Positions 8,380 through 18,125 of a stretch of DNA of 64,000 bases are shown here, piece after piece. The stretch covers positions 372,001 through 436,000 of the forward strand of contig JARWBI010000001.1 of the NCBI GenBank assembly GCA_029846755.1. Reading direction: 5' to 3'. The position numbers and the translations under genes were made by a program. This DNA comes from Falsirhodobacter flavus. GTDB lineage: Bacteria; Pseudomonadota; Alphaproteobacteria; Rhodobacterales; Rhodobacteraceae. The notes beneath the pieces were generated by a model, which saw only the letters and a list, made by a program, of their open reading frames with translations, searched no databases and was not told where the DNA came from. Numbering within the stretch: the stretch's first letter is position 1; each line of letters opens with the position of its first letter.

Positions 8380-8690
8380 AGGCGTTCGATCTCGGCCTGC
8401 ATCATCTCGACCTCCTGCCGGGCCTCGCGCAGACCTTCCATGGTGGCGCGCAGGTCGGCCTGCGCCTCGGCCAGCTGGGCTTCCAGCTCGCGCTCGCGGT
8501 CCTCCATCATGACGATGGCCTGATCGCGCATCTCCTCGGCCTCGTGCAGCGATTGGGCAAGGCGGTCCACCTCGTCCATGCGCCCGTTGATCGGCGACAG
8601 GCGCGTGGCGATCCAGCGCGCGAACCAGCCCATCGCGAAGGCGAGGAAAAGAATGACGGAAGTGGCGGCAATCAGCGCGGTGCGGTCCAA
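8370..8690 (-). CDS. single-helix membrane protein with coiled coil
   Basis: A 106-residue protein of unknown function. One N-terminal transmembrane helix (TALIAATSVILFLAFAMGWF) is followed by a long charged heptad-rich segment (about 38-104) that should form a cytoplasmic coiled coil. Start is TTG 8690: AGGA overlaps the stop of the upstream ompA-like gene and lies 7 bases before it. The 9-bp spacing and same strand suggest it is co-translated with that OmpA protein. It overlaps the end of the convergent esterase gene by 10 bases. Confidence 0.7.
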   Translation of the reverse strand: MDRTALIAATSVILFLAFAMGWFARWIATRLSPINGRMDEVDRLAQSLHEAEEMRDQAIVMMEDRERELEAQLAEAQADLRATMEGLREARQEVEMMQAEIERLQP

Positions 8691-8699
8691 GGCGTATTC

Positions 8700-10700
8700 C
8701 TATTCGGGTCGGCGGCGGGGCGGCATGATGTTCTGTGGCGCGAAAGAACGGTTGGGGTCAACCGCTTCGTCGGGGGCTTCCTCGCCCTCTCCGTCGCCCG
8801 AACCGCTCACCTCGTCGAAGGGGATGCGCTGAAGCTCCTCCTCGCCCTCGGGGAACAGGCGCTCCTCGACCTGCTGGATCACGGCGGCGGCCTGTTCCTC
8901 GGGCGGGGCGTTGGGGTCGGGGGCCACGTCGGTCAGATGGAATTCGATCCGCCGGTTCGTCTCGCGGCCTTCCTCGGTATCGTTGGGGGCGATGGGGGAC
9001 GCCTCGCCATAGCCCACGGCGGTCAGGCGATCCACCGGCACGCGGCGGCCCTGCAGCGCCAAAAGCACCGCATCTGCGCGGGCCTGCGATAGCGAGCGGT
9101 TGCCGCCTTCGCTGCCTTGGCTGTCGGTGTGGCCCTGAATCTCGAAGGACAGATGCGGGCAGTCCAACAGCACCGCCGCCAGCGCGTTCAGCGTCTCGCG
9201 CGCCGAGGATTCGATCTCGGCCGATCCCGGCGCAAAGGCGATCTTGTTTGCGGCCATCGCGCCGTTCAGACGGCTGACGCAGACCTCGGGGGCGGGCAGG
9301 GCGGCGTTGGGATCAAGGTCTTCGTCATAGGTGGCGGCGACCTTGAACTCCTGCCCCTGTCCCAGCTTGTCGGCCAGAATCTGCGTGATCTGGCGCTGCG
9401 CCAGCTTCGATCCGGTCACGCCCGACACTTCGACCAGATCGGGCGTCACGCGCAGGTTGCCATGCTCCAGCACGCCCAGCGCCTCCAGCCCCGCCATGAC
9501 GCGGACGGACCAGCCGCGCGGCATTTCCGCATCGACCAGCGGCGATCCGGCGGTGCGCTCTGCGCCGAACTGCGCACGGGCAAAGCCGAGGACGGCGTTC
9601 TGCGATAGCTCGTCCTTCACCCGGCCCGCGATGGTGGCCTCGCCTTCGGGGGTCAGGACGGCGGTGAATTCCGCAGGGCCTTCGGGTGTTTCCTCGGGCG
9701 GATCCGGCAGGGTCGCCGTCAGCGAAAAGACCTCGGGCAGCGAGGATTGCAGCCCGCCGACGATCCGGTCGAAGGTGGCGCGATCGGACCCCGCGACCCC
9801 TGCCAGCGTCACATCGGCATCGGCGAAGGTCACGCTGCCCGCACCCAGGGCATCCACCGCGTCGATGGCTGCGGCGGCAGCCTCGCCCCAGCGAGGGGAA
9901 GGCGTGCCGAGGCCGATGGTGCAGTCGGTCTCGATCTCGGCTGCGGCAAGGATCGCGTCTCGCGCGGCTTCGGTATCGGCGGCGCAGGCGTCGAACCGCG
10001 CCCCGCCCTCGTCGCGGATGTAACGCAGGGTGAAGGGCGTCAGCACGGGCCGGGGGGCCGAGATGGAGATCTGCGTCTCCAGCCCCTTGGCCAGCGCGGC
10101 AAGCTGCGTCTCGAACGCCTGTTTTTCGTCCTCGCTGTCGGAAATCGCCGTGACCTCGACCCGGCCCGGCGAGACGGAGATCTTGGAGCGGGGCAGCAGC
10201 TTCAGCGCCTCCATCCCGAAGGCCAGCGCCTCGTCCCAGCCTTCGGGGGCCGGGTGGGCGGCGGTTTCCAGCATGTCGGACACGTCGGCTTCGGGCAGCA
10301 GGGTGCGGGCCTGTTCGGCGGCGGCCTCGTTCGGGCCAAGGCCGATCAGCGACACGTCGTCTTCGTTGCGCAGCATCTCGACCGAAAACTCCGGCAGGTC
10401 GATGGCGCGGGCGGGGGCCACGTCCATCTCGTCCCGGATGCGCGAGGGTTCGACCACGCCGCCGGCGATGTTCACGGCGCGAAAGCGCGCAGCCTCGGTC
10501 GGGGCGGTGCCGGTGATGTGGACGGCCAGCCCGTCCGACCGGACGCTGGCGAAATCGACCCCCTGCGCCGTCAGCCGTTCGGCGACCGCAGCTTCCGAGC
10601 GGTCCTCGATCATGCCCGCCGCGACCGTGGCGCCCAGCGCGGCAAGGCCGGCGGCACCAAGGAAGATGGCAGAGGTCACGATTTTCCGCGGCAGGGGCAT
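8700..10700 (-). CDS. OmpA family protein with BON-like repeats
   Basis: Large 666-residue envelope protein. A signal-anchor (KIVTSAIFLGAAGLAALGAT) is followed by long BON-like repeat regions (for example GVDFASVRSDGLAVHITGTA; GNLRVTPDLVEVSGVTGSK). The C-terminus carries an OmpA/MotB peptidoglycan-binding domain (NKIAFAPGSAEIES, IQGHTDSQGSEGGNRSLSQA, ETNRRIEF). ATG 10700 is chosen because GGGAAATCCCT precedes it and the anchor follows immediately; upstream in-frame codons reach 10760. It should tether outer layers of the envelope to peptidoglycan. It sits after ubiA on the same strand, with 60 bases between. Confidence 0.85.
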   Translation of the reverse strand: MPLPRKIVTSAIFLGAAGLAALGATVAAGMIEDRSEAAVAERLTAQGVDFASVRSDGLAVHITGTAPTEAARFRAVNIAGGVVEPSRIRDEMDVAPARAIDLPEFSVEMLRNEDDVSLIGLGPNEAAAEQARTLLPEADVSDMLETAAHPAPEGWDEALAFGMEALKLLPRSKISVSPGRVEVTAISDSEDEKQAFETQLAALAKGLETQISISAPRPVLTPFTLRYIRDEGGARFDACAADTEAARDAILAAAEIETDCTIGLGTPSPRWGEAAAAAIDAVDALGAGSVTFADADVTLAGVAGSDRATFDRIVGGLQSSLPEVFSLTATLPDPPEETPEGPAEFTAVLTPEGEATIAGRVKDELSQNAVLGFARAQFGAERTAGSPLVDAEMPRGWSVRVMAGLEALGVLEHGNLRVTPDLVEVSGVTGSKLAQRQITQILADKLGQGQEFKVAATYDEDLDPNAALPAPEVCVSRLNGAMAANKIAFAPGSAEIESSARETLNALAAVLLDCPHLSFEIQGHTDSQGSEGGNRSLSQARADAVLLALQGRRVPVDRLTAVGYGEASPIAPNDTEEGRETNRRIEFHLTDVAPDPNAPPEEQAAAVIQQVEERLFPEGEEELQRIPFDEVSGSGDGEGEEAPDEAVDPNRSFAPQNIMPPRRRPE

Positions 10701-10760
10701 AGGGATTTCCCGTTTTTCAGGCTGTGCCGCGGGTTTATGCATCCTGCCGCGCAGGGGCAA

Positions 10761-11693
10761 TTACACGATTGCGGCACCGGCGAGAAACAGCGCAAGGATC
10801 AACCCCGCATCGCGGTTGGATCGGAACAGCCGCAGGCACAGGTCGGGATCGTCGATGTCCAGCCGTCGAAGCTGCCAGATCATGTGCAGCGCAAAAGCCG
10901 CGACACCCGCCAGTGCGATCACCAGCGGCAGGCCCGACAGGCTGATCGCCACCGAAAGCGCCGCCAGCGCCGTCGCCATGGCCGCAAACCCGATCAGCCA
11001 TTCACGCGTATCGTTTCCGAACAGCCGCGCGGTGGATTTGACGCCGATAAGCGCGTCGTCCTCCTTGTCCTGATGGGCATAGATCGTGTCGTAGAACAGC
11101 GTCCATGCGATCCCGGCCAGATAGAGGCACAGCACCGACACGCCAAGCGTGCGCCCATGCGCGGCCCATGCCAGCAGAACGCCCCAGTTGAACGCGATGC
11201 CAAGGAAGACCTGCGGCCACCATGTGAAGCGCTTGGCGAAGGGATAGATCGCGACCGGCACCAGCGCCATGATCCCCAGCACGATGGCGGGAAGGCCAAG
11301 GGTGAACAGGATCACCGCCGCCAGCGCGATCTGGATCACCATCCAGACGGCGGCCTGTTTCGTCGTGACCTGACCCGAGGGAATGGGGCGCGACCGGGTC
11401 CGTGCCACCGCGCCGTCGAAGTCGCGGTCGGTGATGTCGTTCCAGGTGCAGCCCGCGCCGCGCATCAGGACGGCCCCGATGGCGCAGGCGGCCGCGATCC
11501 ACAGATCGAACCACATCGGAACCCCCGCGCCCATCGCCAGCGCCAGACCCCACCAGCAGGGGATCAGCAGAAGCCACGTCCCCACGGGCCGGTCGGCACG
11601 AGACAGGCGCAGATAGGGGCGCGTCCATTCGGGGGCAAGCCTGTCCACCCAGTTGCCGGGAACCGCGTCCGCCACCTGTCCGAATTGCGTCAT
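10761..11693 (-). CDS. ubiA: 4-hydroxybenzoate polyprenyltransferase UbiA
   Basis: Membrane prenyltransferase that joins 4-hydroxybenzoate to a polyprenyl chain, an early step of ubiquinone synthesis. The 310-residue product has about eight hydrophobic segments. It carries the two Asp-rich Mg2+/diphosphate motifs: NDITDRDFD in the first half and YDTIYAHQDKEDD in the second. The N-terminal RPVGTWLLLIPCWWGLAL is typical UbiA. ATG 11693 is 72 bases from the divergent rsmE start. A menaquinone or heme O prenyltransferase is less likely given the motif spacing and the TRSRPIPSG segment. Confidence 0.93.
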   Translation of the reverse strand: MTQFGQVADAVPGNWVDRLAPEWTRPYLRLSRADRPVGTWLLLIPCWWGLALAMGAGVPMWFDLWIAAACAIGAVLMRGAGCTWNDITDRDFDGAVARTRSRPIPSGQVTTKQAAVWMVIQIALAAVILFTLGLPAIVLGIMALVPVAIYPFAKRFTWWPQVFLGIAFNWGVLLAWAAHGRTLGVSVLCLYLAGIAWTLFYDTIYAHQDKEDDALIGVKSTARLFGNDTREWLIGFAAMATALAALSVAISLSGLPLVIALAGVAAFALHMIWQLRRLDIDDPDLCLRLFRSNRDAGLILALFLAGAAIV

Positions 11694-11765
11694 CTTGGGC
11701 CTCCGTTTTGCGGCTTTGTAGGCTGCGGCGTTGTGGCGGGCAACCGCTGCGGCTATTCAGGGGAA

Positions 11766-12476
11766 ATGAAGATCAGATTGTTCGTGGATGCGCCCCTGTC
11801 TGATGGCGCTGAGGTGGCTCTGAACGAGGGTCAGGCGCATTACCTGTTCGGGGTGATGCGCCTTGGCACGGGGGCCGAGGTCGCGCTGTTCAACGGGCGC
11901 GACGGGGAGTTCCGTTCGGTCGTCGGCCATGCGGGCAAGCGCGGCGGCACGCTGGTCTGCGCCGAACGGACGCGTCCTTTGCAGCTACCGCCCGACCTGT
12001 GGCTGATCTTCGCCCCGATCAAGAAAGCCCGCACCGATTTCATCGTGGAAAAGGCGGCCGAGATGGGGGCCTCGCGCATCATCCCCGTCCAGACACGGTT
12101 CACCAATTCCGAACGCATCCGTCAGGACCGGCTTCAGGCCCACGCGGTCGAGGCGGCGGAGCAATGCGGCGGCACCTATGTGCCGGAGGTGGCGGACCTT
12201 GTGCAACTGGACCGGCTGCTGGATGGCTGGGACGACCGGCGGATCATGTGGTGCGACGAGACGCTGGTGACCGCCCGTTCGGCGCTGGCGGGCGCTGCGG
12301 GGCCGTGGGCGATCCTGATCGGGCCGGAGGGCGGTTTTGCCGAGGCCGAGCAGGTGCGTCTGCGCGCGATGCCGCAGGTTGTTCCGGTCAGCCTTGGCCC
12401 GCGGATTCTGCGGGCCGATACCGCAGCGGTGGCGGCGATGACGCTGTGGCAATCGGTGCTTGGGGACTGGGGATGA
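11766..12476 (+). CDS. rsmE: 16S rRNA m3U1498 methyltransferase RsmE
   Basis: SPOUT-class enzyme that methylates N3 of U1498 in 16S rRNA using S-adenosylmethionine. The 236-residue protein has the PUA-like N-terminus (MKIRLFVDAPLSDG, HYLFGVMRL) and the knot motifs AAEMGASRIIPVQTRFT and LIGPEGGFAEAE near the C-terminus, then LGPRILRADTA. ATG 11766 matches the family N-terminus. Its stop overlaps the next gene by 4 bases (ATGA), suggesting translational coupling. Confidence 0.94.
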   Translation: MKIRLFVDAPLSDGAEVALNEGQAHYLFGVMRLGTGAEVALFNGRDGEFRSVVGHAGKRGGTLVCAERTRPLQLPPDLWLIFAPIKKARTDFIVEKAAEMGASRIIPVQTRFTNSERIRQDRLQAHAVEAAEQCGGTYVPEVADLVQLDRLLDGWDDRRIMWCDETLVTARSALAGAAGPWAILIGPEGGFAEAEQVRLRAMPQVVPVSLGPRILRADTAAVAAMTLWQSVLGDWG

Positions 12477-12961
12477 TTCGCCACGAAATCCGCGAGGGTC
12501 TGCACCGCTGGCGCGAGGTGATCGCGGCCGGGCTGATCGCGGTTTTCGGGCTGTGGCTGATCGGCAAGGGCTGGTTTCTGGGGCCGATCGGGGCGCTGCT
12601 GCTGGCCTTGGGCGCGGCGCTGGCGCTGAACGGCTGGCGCCGGCTGCGGTTCGCGGGCAGCGGCGATGGCCTTGGGGTCGTGTCGGTGGACGAGGGGCAG
12701 GTCAGCTATCTTGCGCCCGAGGTGGGCGGCTTCATCGCGCTGTCCGAACTGGTGGAGCTGCGGCTCTTGTCGGTGCAGGGGCGGCGGATGTGGCGGCTGC
12801 GCCAGTCGGACGGGCAGGCGCTTCTGATCCCCGTCGATGCGGCGGGGGCGGACAAGCTGTTCGACGCTTTCGCATCCTTGCCCGGCATGGACGTTTCGCG
12901 ACTTCTGGCGGCCAATCCCGACATGGTGGTCTGGACCCGCCATTTGCGGGTCTTGACTTGA
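12473..12961 (+). CDS. conserved membrane protein of unknown function
   Basis: A 162-residue protein with two adjacent transmembrane segments near the N-terminus (VIAAGLIAVFGLWLIGKGWF; GPIGALLLALGAALALNGW). A soluble C-terminal domain of beta-rich character follows (VVSVDEGQVSYLAPE, ELVELRLLSVQGRRMWRL). It overlaps rsmE by ATGA and precedes gshA by about 50 bases on the same strand, so the three are probably one transcript. The family was not recognised by name; similar proteins are common in Rhodobacterales in my judgement. Confidence 0.7.
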   Translation: MIRHEIREGLHRWREVIAAGLIAVFGLWLIGKGWFLGPIGALLLALGAALALNGWRRLRFAGSGDGLGVVSVDEGQVSYLAPEVGGFIALSELVELRLLSVQGRRMWRLRQSDGQALLIPVDAAGADKLFDAFASLPGMDVSRLLAANPDMVVWTRHLRVLT

Positions 12962-13012
12962 GCCGTCCGGCAGGACAGGTCATGCACTCCGAAGGATCAG
13001 GCCGAGGCGCAG

Positions 13013-14335
13013 ATGTCCATTCCCCAGCAGGGCGGCGGCCCGATCGAAAGTTTCGACCAGCTTGCCGCATATATGGAAAGCGGTTGCAAACCCCATGAGG
13101 CCTTTCGCATCGGGACCGAGCACGAGAAGTTCGGCTTCATGCCCGATCATTCGCCCGCCGGATACGAGACGATCCGCGCCCTGATGGAAGGGCTGGCCGA
13201 ACGCTTCAACTGGAAGCGGGTGGAAGAGCAGGGCAAGCTGATCGGCCTGTCGCGCGACTGGGCCAACATCTCGTTGGAACCGGGCGGGCAGTTCGAGCTG
13301 TCCGGCGCGCCGGTGGATACGATCCACCAGACCGCGGCCGAGCTTCAGAACCATCTGGAGGAAGTGGCCGAGATCGCGGGGCCGATGGGCCTGCGCTTCA
13401 TGTCGCTGGGGGCCGCGCCGGAATGGTCGGGCGCGCAGATGCCGGTGATGCCCAAAGGCCGCTACCGGCTGATGACCGATTACATGGGCCGGGTCGGCAC
13501 CCATGGCACGCAGATGATGTATCGCACCTCGACCGTGCAGGTGAATCTGGATTTCGCGTCCGAGGCTGACATGACGCGCAAGCTGCGCGTGGCGCTGGCG
13601 CTTCAGCCGGTGGCGACGGCGCTGTTCGCATCCTCGCCCTTCTTCGACGGCAAGCTGAACGGGCATAAAAGCTGGCGTTCGCGCATCTGGCGGGGGTTGG
13701 ACGACAGCCGTACGGGGATGCTGCCCTTCGTGTTCGAAGACGGGATGGGCTTCCAGCGCTATGTCGATTGGGTTTTGGACGTGCCGATGTATTTCGTCTA
13801 TCGCGACGGGAAATACATCGACGCGCTGGGCCAGTCGTTCCGCGATTTCCTGAAGGGCCAGCTTCCTGCACTGCCCGGGGAGCTGCCGACGCTGTCGGAC
13901 TGGGCGGATCACATGACCACCGTGTTCCCCGAGGCGCGGGTCAAGAAATACATCGAAATGCGGGGCGCCGATGCCGGGCCCGTTTCGCGCCTGAACGCGC
14001 TGCCCGCCCTTTGGGTCGGGCTGATGTATGACCAGGGCGCGCTGGATGCGGCGTGGGATCTGGTCAAGGGCTTCGATGCCGAACAGCGTCAGGCGCTGCG
14101 CGTGGCGGCTTCGGTCGATGCGTTGCAGGGCGAGGGGATGCTGGATCTGGCGCGCGAGGCGCTGAGCCTTTCGCGGGCTGGTCTGGCCCGGCGCGGGCAG
14201 GGCGAGGAAGTGTTCCTTGACGTGCTGGAGGACAGCATCGCCTCGGGCCGGGTGCCTGCGGATGACCTGATCGCCGCCTACAATGGCGAATGGGGCGGCG
14301 ATCTGTCCCGCGTCTATGACGCCATGGCGCTCTGA
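13013..14335 (+). CDS. gshA: glutamate-cysteine ligase (plant/alphaproteobacterial type)
   Basis: Makes gamma-glutamylcysteine, the first step of glutathione synthesis. The 440-residue product has the class III GshA pattern shared with plants and alphaproteobacteria: HEAFRIGTEHEKFGF (about 28-42), ISLEPGGQFELSGAP (about 86-100), MYRTSTVQVNLDFASEADM (about 169-187) and SRIWRGLDDSRTGMLPF. The C-terminus converges on and overlaps the GNAT gene by 22 bases. ATG 13013 follows GCCGAGG; MSIPQQGGGPIE is a typical family start. Confidence 0.95.
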   Translation: MSIPQQGGGPIESFDQLAAYMESGCKPHEAFRIGTEHEKFGFMPDHSPAGYETIRALMEGLAERFNWKRVEEQGKLIGLSRDWANISLEPGGQFELSGAPVDTIHQTAAELQNHLEEVAEIAGPMGLRFMSLGAAPEWSGAQMPVMPKGRYRLMTDYMGRVGTHGTQMMYRTSTVQVNLDFASEADMTRKLRVALALQPVATALFASSPFFDGKLNGHKSWRSRIWRGLDDSRTGMLPFVFEDGMGFQRYVDWVLDVPMYFVYRDGKYIDALGQSFRDFLKGQLPALPGELPTLSDWADHMTTVFPEARVKKYIEMRGADAGPVSRLNALPALWVGLMYDQGALDAAWDLVKGFDAEQRQALRVAASVDALQGEGMLDLAREALSLSRAGLARRGQGEEVFLDVLEDSIASGRVPADDLIAAYNGEWGGDLSRVYDAMAL

Positions 14336-14772
14336 AGGTCCAGACGGAAGCGGGTTTCGCCCGTCTGGTGAAACCCGATCGCCAGATAGGCGGCCCGCGC
14401 ATCCTCGTTCCCCGGCGCGATGCCAGCGGTCAGATAGCTGCAGCCGAGGATGGCGGCCTTCTGCTCGCACGCCTCGATCATGCGGCGGCCAAGGCCTTTG
14501 CCGCGATGGTCGGGCTCGACATAAAGATGGTGGATATCCAGCCCCCGCGCGCCGAATTGCAGCTGCGCCGTGGGGCACAGCGCGGCATAGGCGACGGGCC
14601 GCAGGTCACGCTCGGCCATCAGCCCATGCAGCCACGGGGTCGCGCCGGTGAAGTCGCGTTCAAGCATCGCGAGGGTGGCGGTGGCCTTGTCGCCATGGTG
14701 GCTGGCCAGCGCGGCGATCAGCGGAAGGAGGTCGGGCAGGTCGGTCGCGGTGACGGTGCGGATGCGGGCCAT
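14314..14772 (-). CDS. GNAT family N-acetyltransferase
   Basis: A 152-residue GCN5-type acyltransferase. The acetyl-CoA motif A is DIHHLYVEPDHRGKGLGRRM (about 79-98, with the R/Q-x-x-G-x-G/A signature RGKGLG), and motif B ends in AYLAIGFHQTGETRF. It is the last gene of the pyrB-rmuC-pyrC'-plsY run; its ATG overlaps the plsY stop by one base (TGATG). The substrate is unknown. The 3' end overlaps gshA by 22 bases on the other strand. Confidence 0.85.
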   Translation of the reverse strand: MARIRTVTATDLPDLLPLIAALASHHGDKATATLAMLERDFTGATPWLHGLMAERDLRPVAYAALCPTAQLQFGARGLDIHHLYVEPDHRGKGLGRRMIEACEQKAAILGCSYLTAGIAPGNEDARAAYLAIGFHQTGETRFRLDLQSAMAS

Positions 14773-15380
14773 CAGGATTTCTGGCCGATCTTCGGCTCGG
14801 TTCCCGCGATCAGGCGTCGGATGTTGGCGTCATGCCGGATCACCACCAGAAGCGCCAGCAGCGCGCAAAGCGCCGCCACTGTCTGATACCCCGTCAGGAC
14901 GGCGAAGACCGGCGAGACGACCGCCGCCACCAGCGCCGAAAGCGAGGAATAGCGCAGCAGTTTTGCCATCAGCAGCCATGTCGCACAGGCCAGAAGCCCC
15001 ACCGGCCAGGCCAGCGCAAGGATCGTGCCAAGAAAGGTCGCAACGCCCTTGCCGCCGCGAAAGCCCAGCCAGACGGGGAACAGATGGCCAAGGAATGCGA
15101 ACAGGCCCGCGATCTGGGCCGCATCCTCGGCCAGCAGCGCGCGGGCGATCAGCACTGCGATCCCGCCCTTCGCCGCGTCGAGGATCAGGGTCGCTGCCGC
15201 CGCGCCCTTGTTTCCGGTGCGCAGCACGTTGGTGGCGCCGATATTGCCGGACCCGATGCTGCGCAGATCACCCAGCCCCATCGCCCGTGTGATGACCACG
15301 CCGAAGGGGATGGAGCCGAGCAGATAGGCCAGCACCGCCACCAGTGCGAGCGTCGGAAAGGGGGTTTCAAAGATCGGCAT
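14772..15380 (-). CDS. plsY: glycerol-3-phosphate acyltransferase PlsY
   Basis: Membrane enzyme that moves an acyl group from acyl-phosphate to glycerol-3-phosphate, starting phospholipid synthesis. The 202-residue protein has the three PlsY motifs: [14 protein letters not shown] (about 19-32), [12 protein letters not shown] (about 43-54) and [12 protein letters not shown] (about 107-118). About five hydrophobic helices are visible. It overlaps the end of the upstream pyrC-like gene by 14 bases and is coupled to the GNAT gene downstream. In many Rhodobacterales plsY follows this pyrC copy. Confidence 0.95.
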   Translation of the reverse strand: MPIFETPFPTLALVAVLAYLLGSIPFGVVITRAMGLGDLRSIGSGNIGATNVLRTGNKGAAAATLILDAAKGGIAVLIARALLAEDAAQIAGLFAFLGHLFPVWLGFRGGKGVATFLGTILALAWPVGLLACATWLLMAKLLRYSSLSALVAAVVSPVFAVLTGYQTVAALCALLALLVVIRHDANIRRLIAGTEPKIGQKS

Positions 15381-16641
15381 CGAACACCTTCTGTCCGGCG
15401 ACGAAGGTGGCGATCACGCGCCCCTCCATCCTTTGCCCATCGAAGGGCGTGTTTTTCGATTTCGACCGCAATGCGAAACGGTCCATAACGAAGGGCGCAT
15501 TCGGGTCGAACAGCACCAGATCGGCGGGCGCGCCGACCGACAGCCGCCCCTGCGCCAGCCCCAGCCGTTTCGCGGGGTTCAGGGCAAGTGCGCGGAACAG
15601 CTGGGGCAGGGTCAACCCGCCCTGATGGTAAAGGCGCATCGCCGCCGGAAGCAGCGTCTCCAGCCCCACGGCACCCGAGGCTGCATGCTCGAACGGCAGG
15701 CGTTTGGATTCCTCGTCCTGCGGCGTGTGCATCGAACAGATGATGTCGATCAACCCCGAGGCGACGGCATCGACCATCGCCACGCGGTCTTCCTCGGATC
15801 GCAGGGGGGGCGTCACCTTGAAGAAGGTGCGGTAATCGCCGACATCGTATTCGTTCAGCGTCAGGTGGTGGATCGAGATCCCCGCCGTCACGTCGAAGCC
15901 ATTGGCCTTCGCCCGCTCCAGCGCCGGAAGCGTCCGGGCCGAGGTCACCTGATCGGCGTGATAGCGCACGCCCGTCATCTCGACCAAGGCGATGTCGCGG
16001 TCAAGGCCCATGCGTTCGGCCATCGGATGAACGTCGGGCAGGCCGCGCAGCGAGGCGAACTTGCCTTTCGTCACCGCGCTGCCTGCGGTCAGGCCGGGCT
16101 CCTGCGGGTGGCCGATCACCAGCGCACCAAGCGAGCGGGCATAGGTGAAGGCGCGGTTCAGGACCTTGGTGTTGGTGCAGACCGCCTCGGCATCGGTGAA
16201 GGCGACGGCCCCGGCATCCAGCAGGAAGCCGATCTCGGTCATCTCGCGCCCCTCGCGCCCCTTGGTCAGGGCAGCCATGTGCAGGATGCGGACGGGCGAG
16301 GCCTCGCGCGCGCGGCGGGTCACGAACTCCAGCACCTCGGGCGTGTCGATGGCGGGGGTGGTGTCGGGGCGGGCGACGATGGTGGTGACGCCCCCGGCGG
16401 CGGCGGCAAGGCCCGCCGAGCGGAAGCTCTCCTTGTGGCGGTCGCCCGGCTCTCCGATCCGGACGCCCATGTCGACGATTCCGGGCGCAAGGCATTTGCC
16501 GTTTGCGTCGATGACCGTCGCGCCTTCGGGCGCGGGGCCGCCGATTTCGGCGATGCGGCCATCCACGATCAGCAGGCTGCCCGTCGCCTCGGTCAGCTTT
16601 TCGGGGTCGATGAGGCGCGCGTTGGTGATGTAGGTCGTCAT
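15367..16641 (-). CDS. pyrC: dihydroorotase-like pseudoenzyme PyrC' (partner of PyrB)
   Basis: A 424-residue amidohydrolase of the dihydroorotase family, in the operon with pyrB. The overall fold pattern is intact ([52 protein letters not shown]), but key catalytic residues are gone. The HxHxR metal motif after Asp57 reads GxRxG (G59, R61, G63), and the catalytic Asp of the TDHAPH motif is Met304 in SMHTPQ, with the last His replaced by Gln308. His178 and His228 remain. Such PyrC' proteins are known in Pseudomonas as non-catalytic partners needed for aspartate carbamoyltransferase assembly, and I infer that role here. A functional dihydroorotase should be encoded elsewhere. It overlaps rmuC by 4 bases (ATGA). 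Confidence 0.85.
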   Translation of the reverse strand: MTTYITNARLIDPEKLTEATGSLLIVDGRIAEIGGPAPEGATVIDANGKCLAPGIVDMGVRIGEPGDRHKESFRSAGLAAAAGGVTTIVARPDTTPAIDTPEVLEFVTRRAREASPVRILHMAALTKGREGREMTEIGFLLDAGAVAFTDAEAVCTNTKVLNRAFTYARSLGALVIGHPQEPGLTAGSAVTKGKFASLRGLPDVHPMAERMGLDRDIALVEMTGVRYHADQVTSARTLPALERAKANGFDVTAGISIHHLTLNEYDVGDYRTFFKVTPPLRSEEDRVAMVDAVASGLIDIICSMHTPQDEESKRLPFEHAASGAVGLETLLPAAMRLYHQGGLTLPQLFRALALNPAKRLGLAQGRLSVGAPADLVLFDPNAPFVMDRFALRSKSKNTPFDGQRMEGRVIATFVAGQKVFDADL

Positions 16642-18125
16642 TCTGCCGCCTCTATTCCCGGTCGTTCGTCATGGTCGAAATCGGCGCGGATCGTCTTGCC
16701 GGTCTTGGCGCCTAGTGTCTTCAGCGTTTCCACCTGCGACAGGACGTTCCCGCGCCCGGTCGAAAGTTTGCCCATCGCGTCGTCGAAGGCGGTGCCGGCG
16801 GTGCCGAGCGCCTTGCCCACGCGTTCCATGTCATCCACGAAACCTGCGACCTTTTCGTAAAGACGGCCCGCGCGGTGGGCGATGTCTTCGGCATTCTGGT
16901 TGCGGCGTTCGATGGTCCAGACGTTCGATATCGTGCGCAGCGCCATCATCAGCGTGGTGGGCGTGGCGATGGTCACGGATTTTTCGAACGCCATCGTGGT
17001 CAGATCGCCCATGTCGCGCAGGGCTTCGGACAGCGCGCCTTCGATCGGGATGAACATGACGACGTAATCGACCGATCCGTCTTCCAGCGAATGATAGGCC
17101 TTGTCGGACAGCGTCTGCACATGACGGCGCAGGGCGGCGATGTGGCGGGTGCGGGCGGCGGTGGCCTCCAGTTCGGTTTCCGCGTTCACACAGGTTTCGT
17201 AATCGACGAGGCTGACCTTGCTGTCGATCACCAGCCGCTTGCCGTCCGGCATCCGCACGACGACGTCGGGGCGGTAGCGGCCGCCATCGTCCGACACGCG
17301 GTGCTCCTGCACCAGATATTCCTCGCCCTTGCGCAGACCGGAGCGTTCCAGCAGGTTTTCGAGGATCATCTCGCCCCAGGCACCCTGCCGCTGTTTGTCG
17401 CCTTTCAGCGCGCGGGTCAGGGCGACGGCCTCTCGGCTGACCTCCTCGGACCGGCGGGTCAGAGTTTCGATCTCGGTCTTCAGCGCCTGACGGTCCTTCA
17501 GCGCGCCGTCATGGACGTTGCGCAGTTCTTGCTGGAAATGGTCCACATGCTGTTTCAGCGGGGCGAGCGCGGCGTCGAGGCGCTGTTTGCTCTCCTCTCC
17601 GTTCAGGCGCAGGGATTCGGCGGCCAGCTGTTTGAAGCGGTTCTCCATGTCGGTGCGGACGGCGGACAGAAGCTCGATCTTCTCGGACGCGGCGGCGCGT
17701 TCCTTGTCCAGAACGGCGGACATGTGCGACAGGTCCACGCGGGCTTTGGAAAGCTGGGCGCGGGTGTCTTCGAAGGTTTCCAATGTGGCGCGGTGGCGTT
17801 CCGTCAGATCCGCGGCGCGGCGCGTTTCGGCACGCAGGTCGGATTCCAGCGCGGCGCACGCGTTGGATTCGGCGCGAAGCTCGTCCCGCAGGTTGCCGAC
17901 ATGGCGACGTTCCTCGGACAGGGTCAGCGTCAGATCCTCGGCCCGGCGCGACAGGGTTGCGATCTCTGCCTCGGTGCGTGCGAGGTCCTGCGCAAGCGCG
18001 GTTTCGCGCGTACGGTCGGGGCGGCGGAGCAGCCAGCCCAGCAGCAGGCCCAGAAGCGCCGCGCCGATGGCGAAGACGCCGGTGCGGTTCGCTTCGAACA
18101 AGGCGAGGATCTCGGCCTCGGTCAC
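16638..18125 (-). CDS. rmuC: DNA recombination protein RmuC
   Basis: A 495-residue RmuC-family protein, thought to limit inversions at short inverted repeats and related to restriction-endonuclease-like nucleases. An N-terminal transmembrane helix ([19 protein letters not shown]) precedes a long coiled coil (about 40-190). The conserved C-terminal RmuC domain follows ([70 protein letters not shown]). The start is GTG 18125, overlapping the pyrB stop as GTGA. Its location between pyrB and pyrC' makes it part of the same translational chain. Confidence 0.92.
   Translation of the reverse strand: MTEAEILALFEANRTGVFAIGAALLGLLLGWLLRRPDRTRETALAQDLARTEAEIATLSRRAEDLTLTLSEERRHVGNLRDELRAESNACAALESDLRAETRRAADLTERHRATLETFEDTRAQLSKARVDLSHMSAVLDKERAAASEKIELLSAVRTDMENRFKQLAAESLRLNGEESKQRLDAALAPLKQHVDHFQQELRNVHDGALKDRQALKTEIETLTRRSEEVSREAVALTRALKGDKQRQGAWGEMILENLLERSGLRKGEEYLVQEHRVSDDGGRYRPDVVVRMPDGKRLVIDSKVSLVDYETCVNAETELEATAARTRHIAALRRHVQTLSDKAYHSLEDGSVDYVVMFIPIEGALSEALRDMGDLTTMAFEKSVTIATPTTLMMALRTISNVWTIERRNQNAEDIAHRAGRLYEKVAGFVDDMERVGKALGTAGTAFDDAMGKLSTGRGNVLSQVETLKTLGAKTGKTIRADFDHDERPGIEAAE

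Noticed and set aside
9747-11765. Upstream in-frame extension of rsmE by more than 670 codons
   Set aside because: It crosses ompA and ubiA antisense; rsmE has a proper ATG at 11766 with the family N-terminus.
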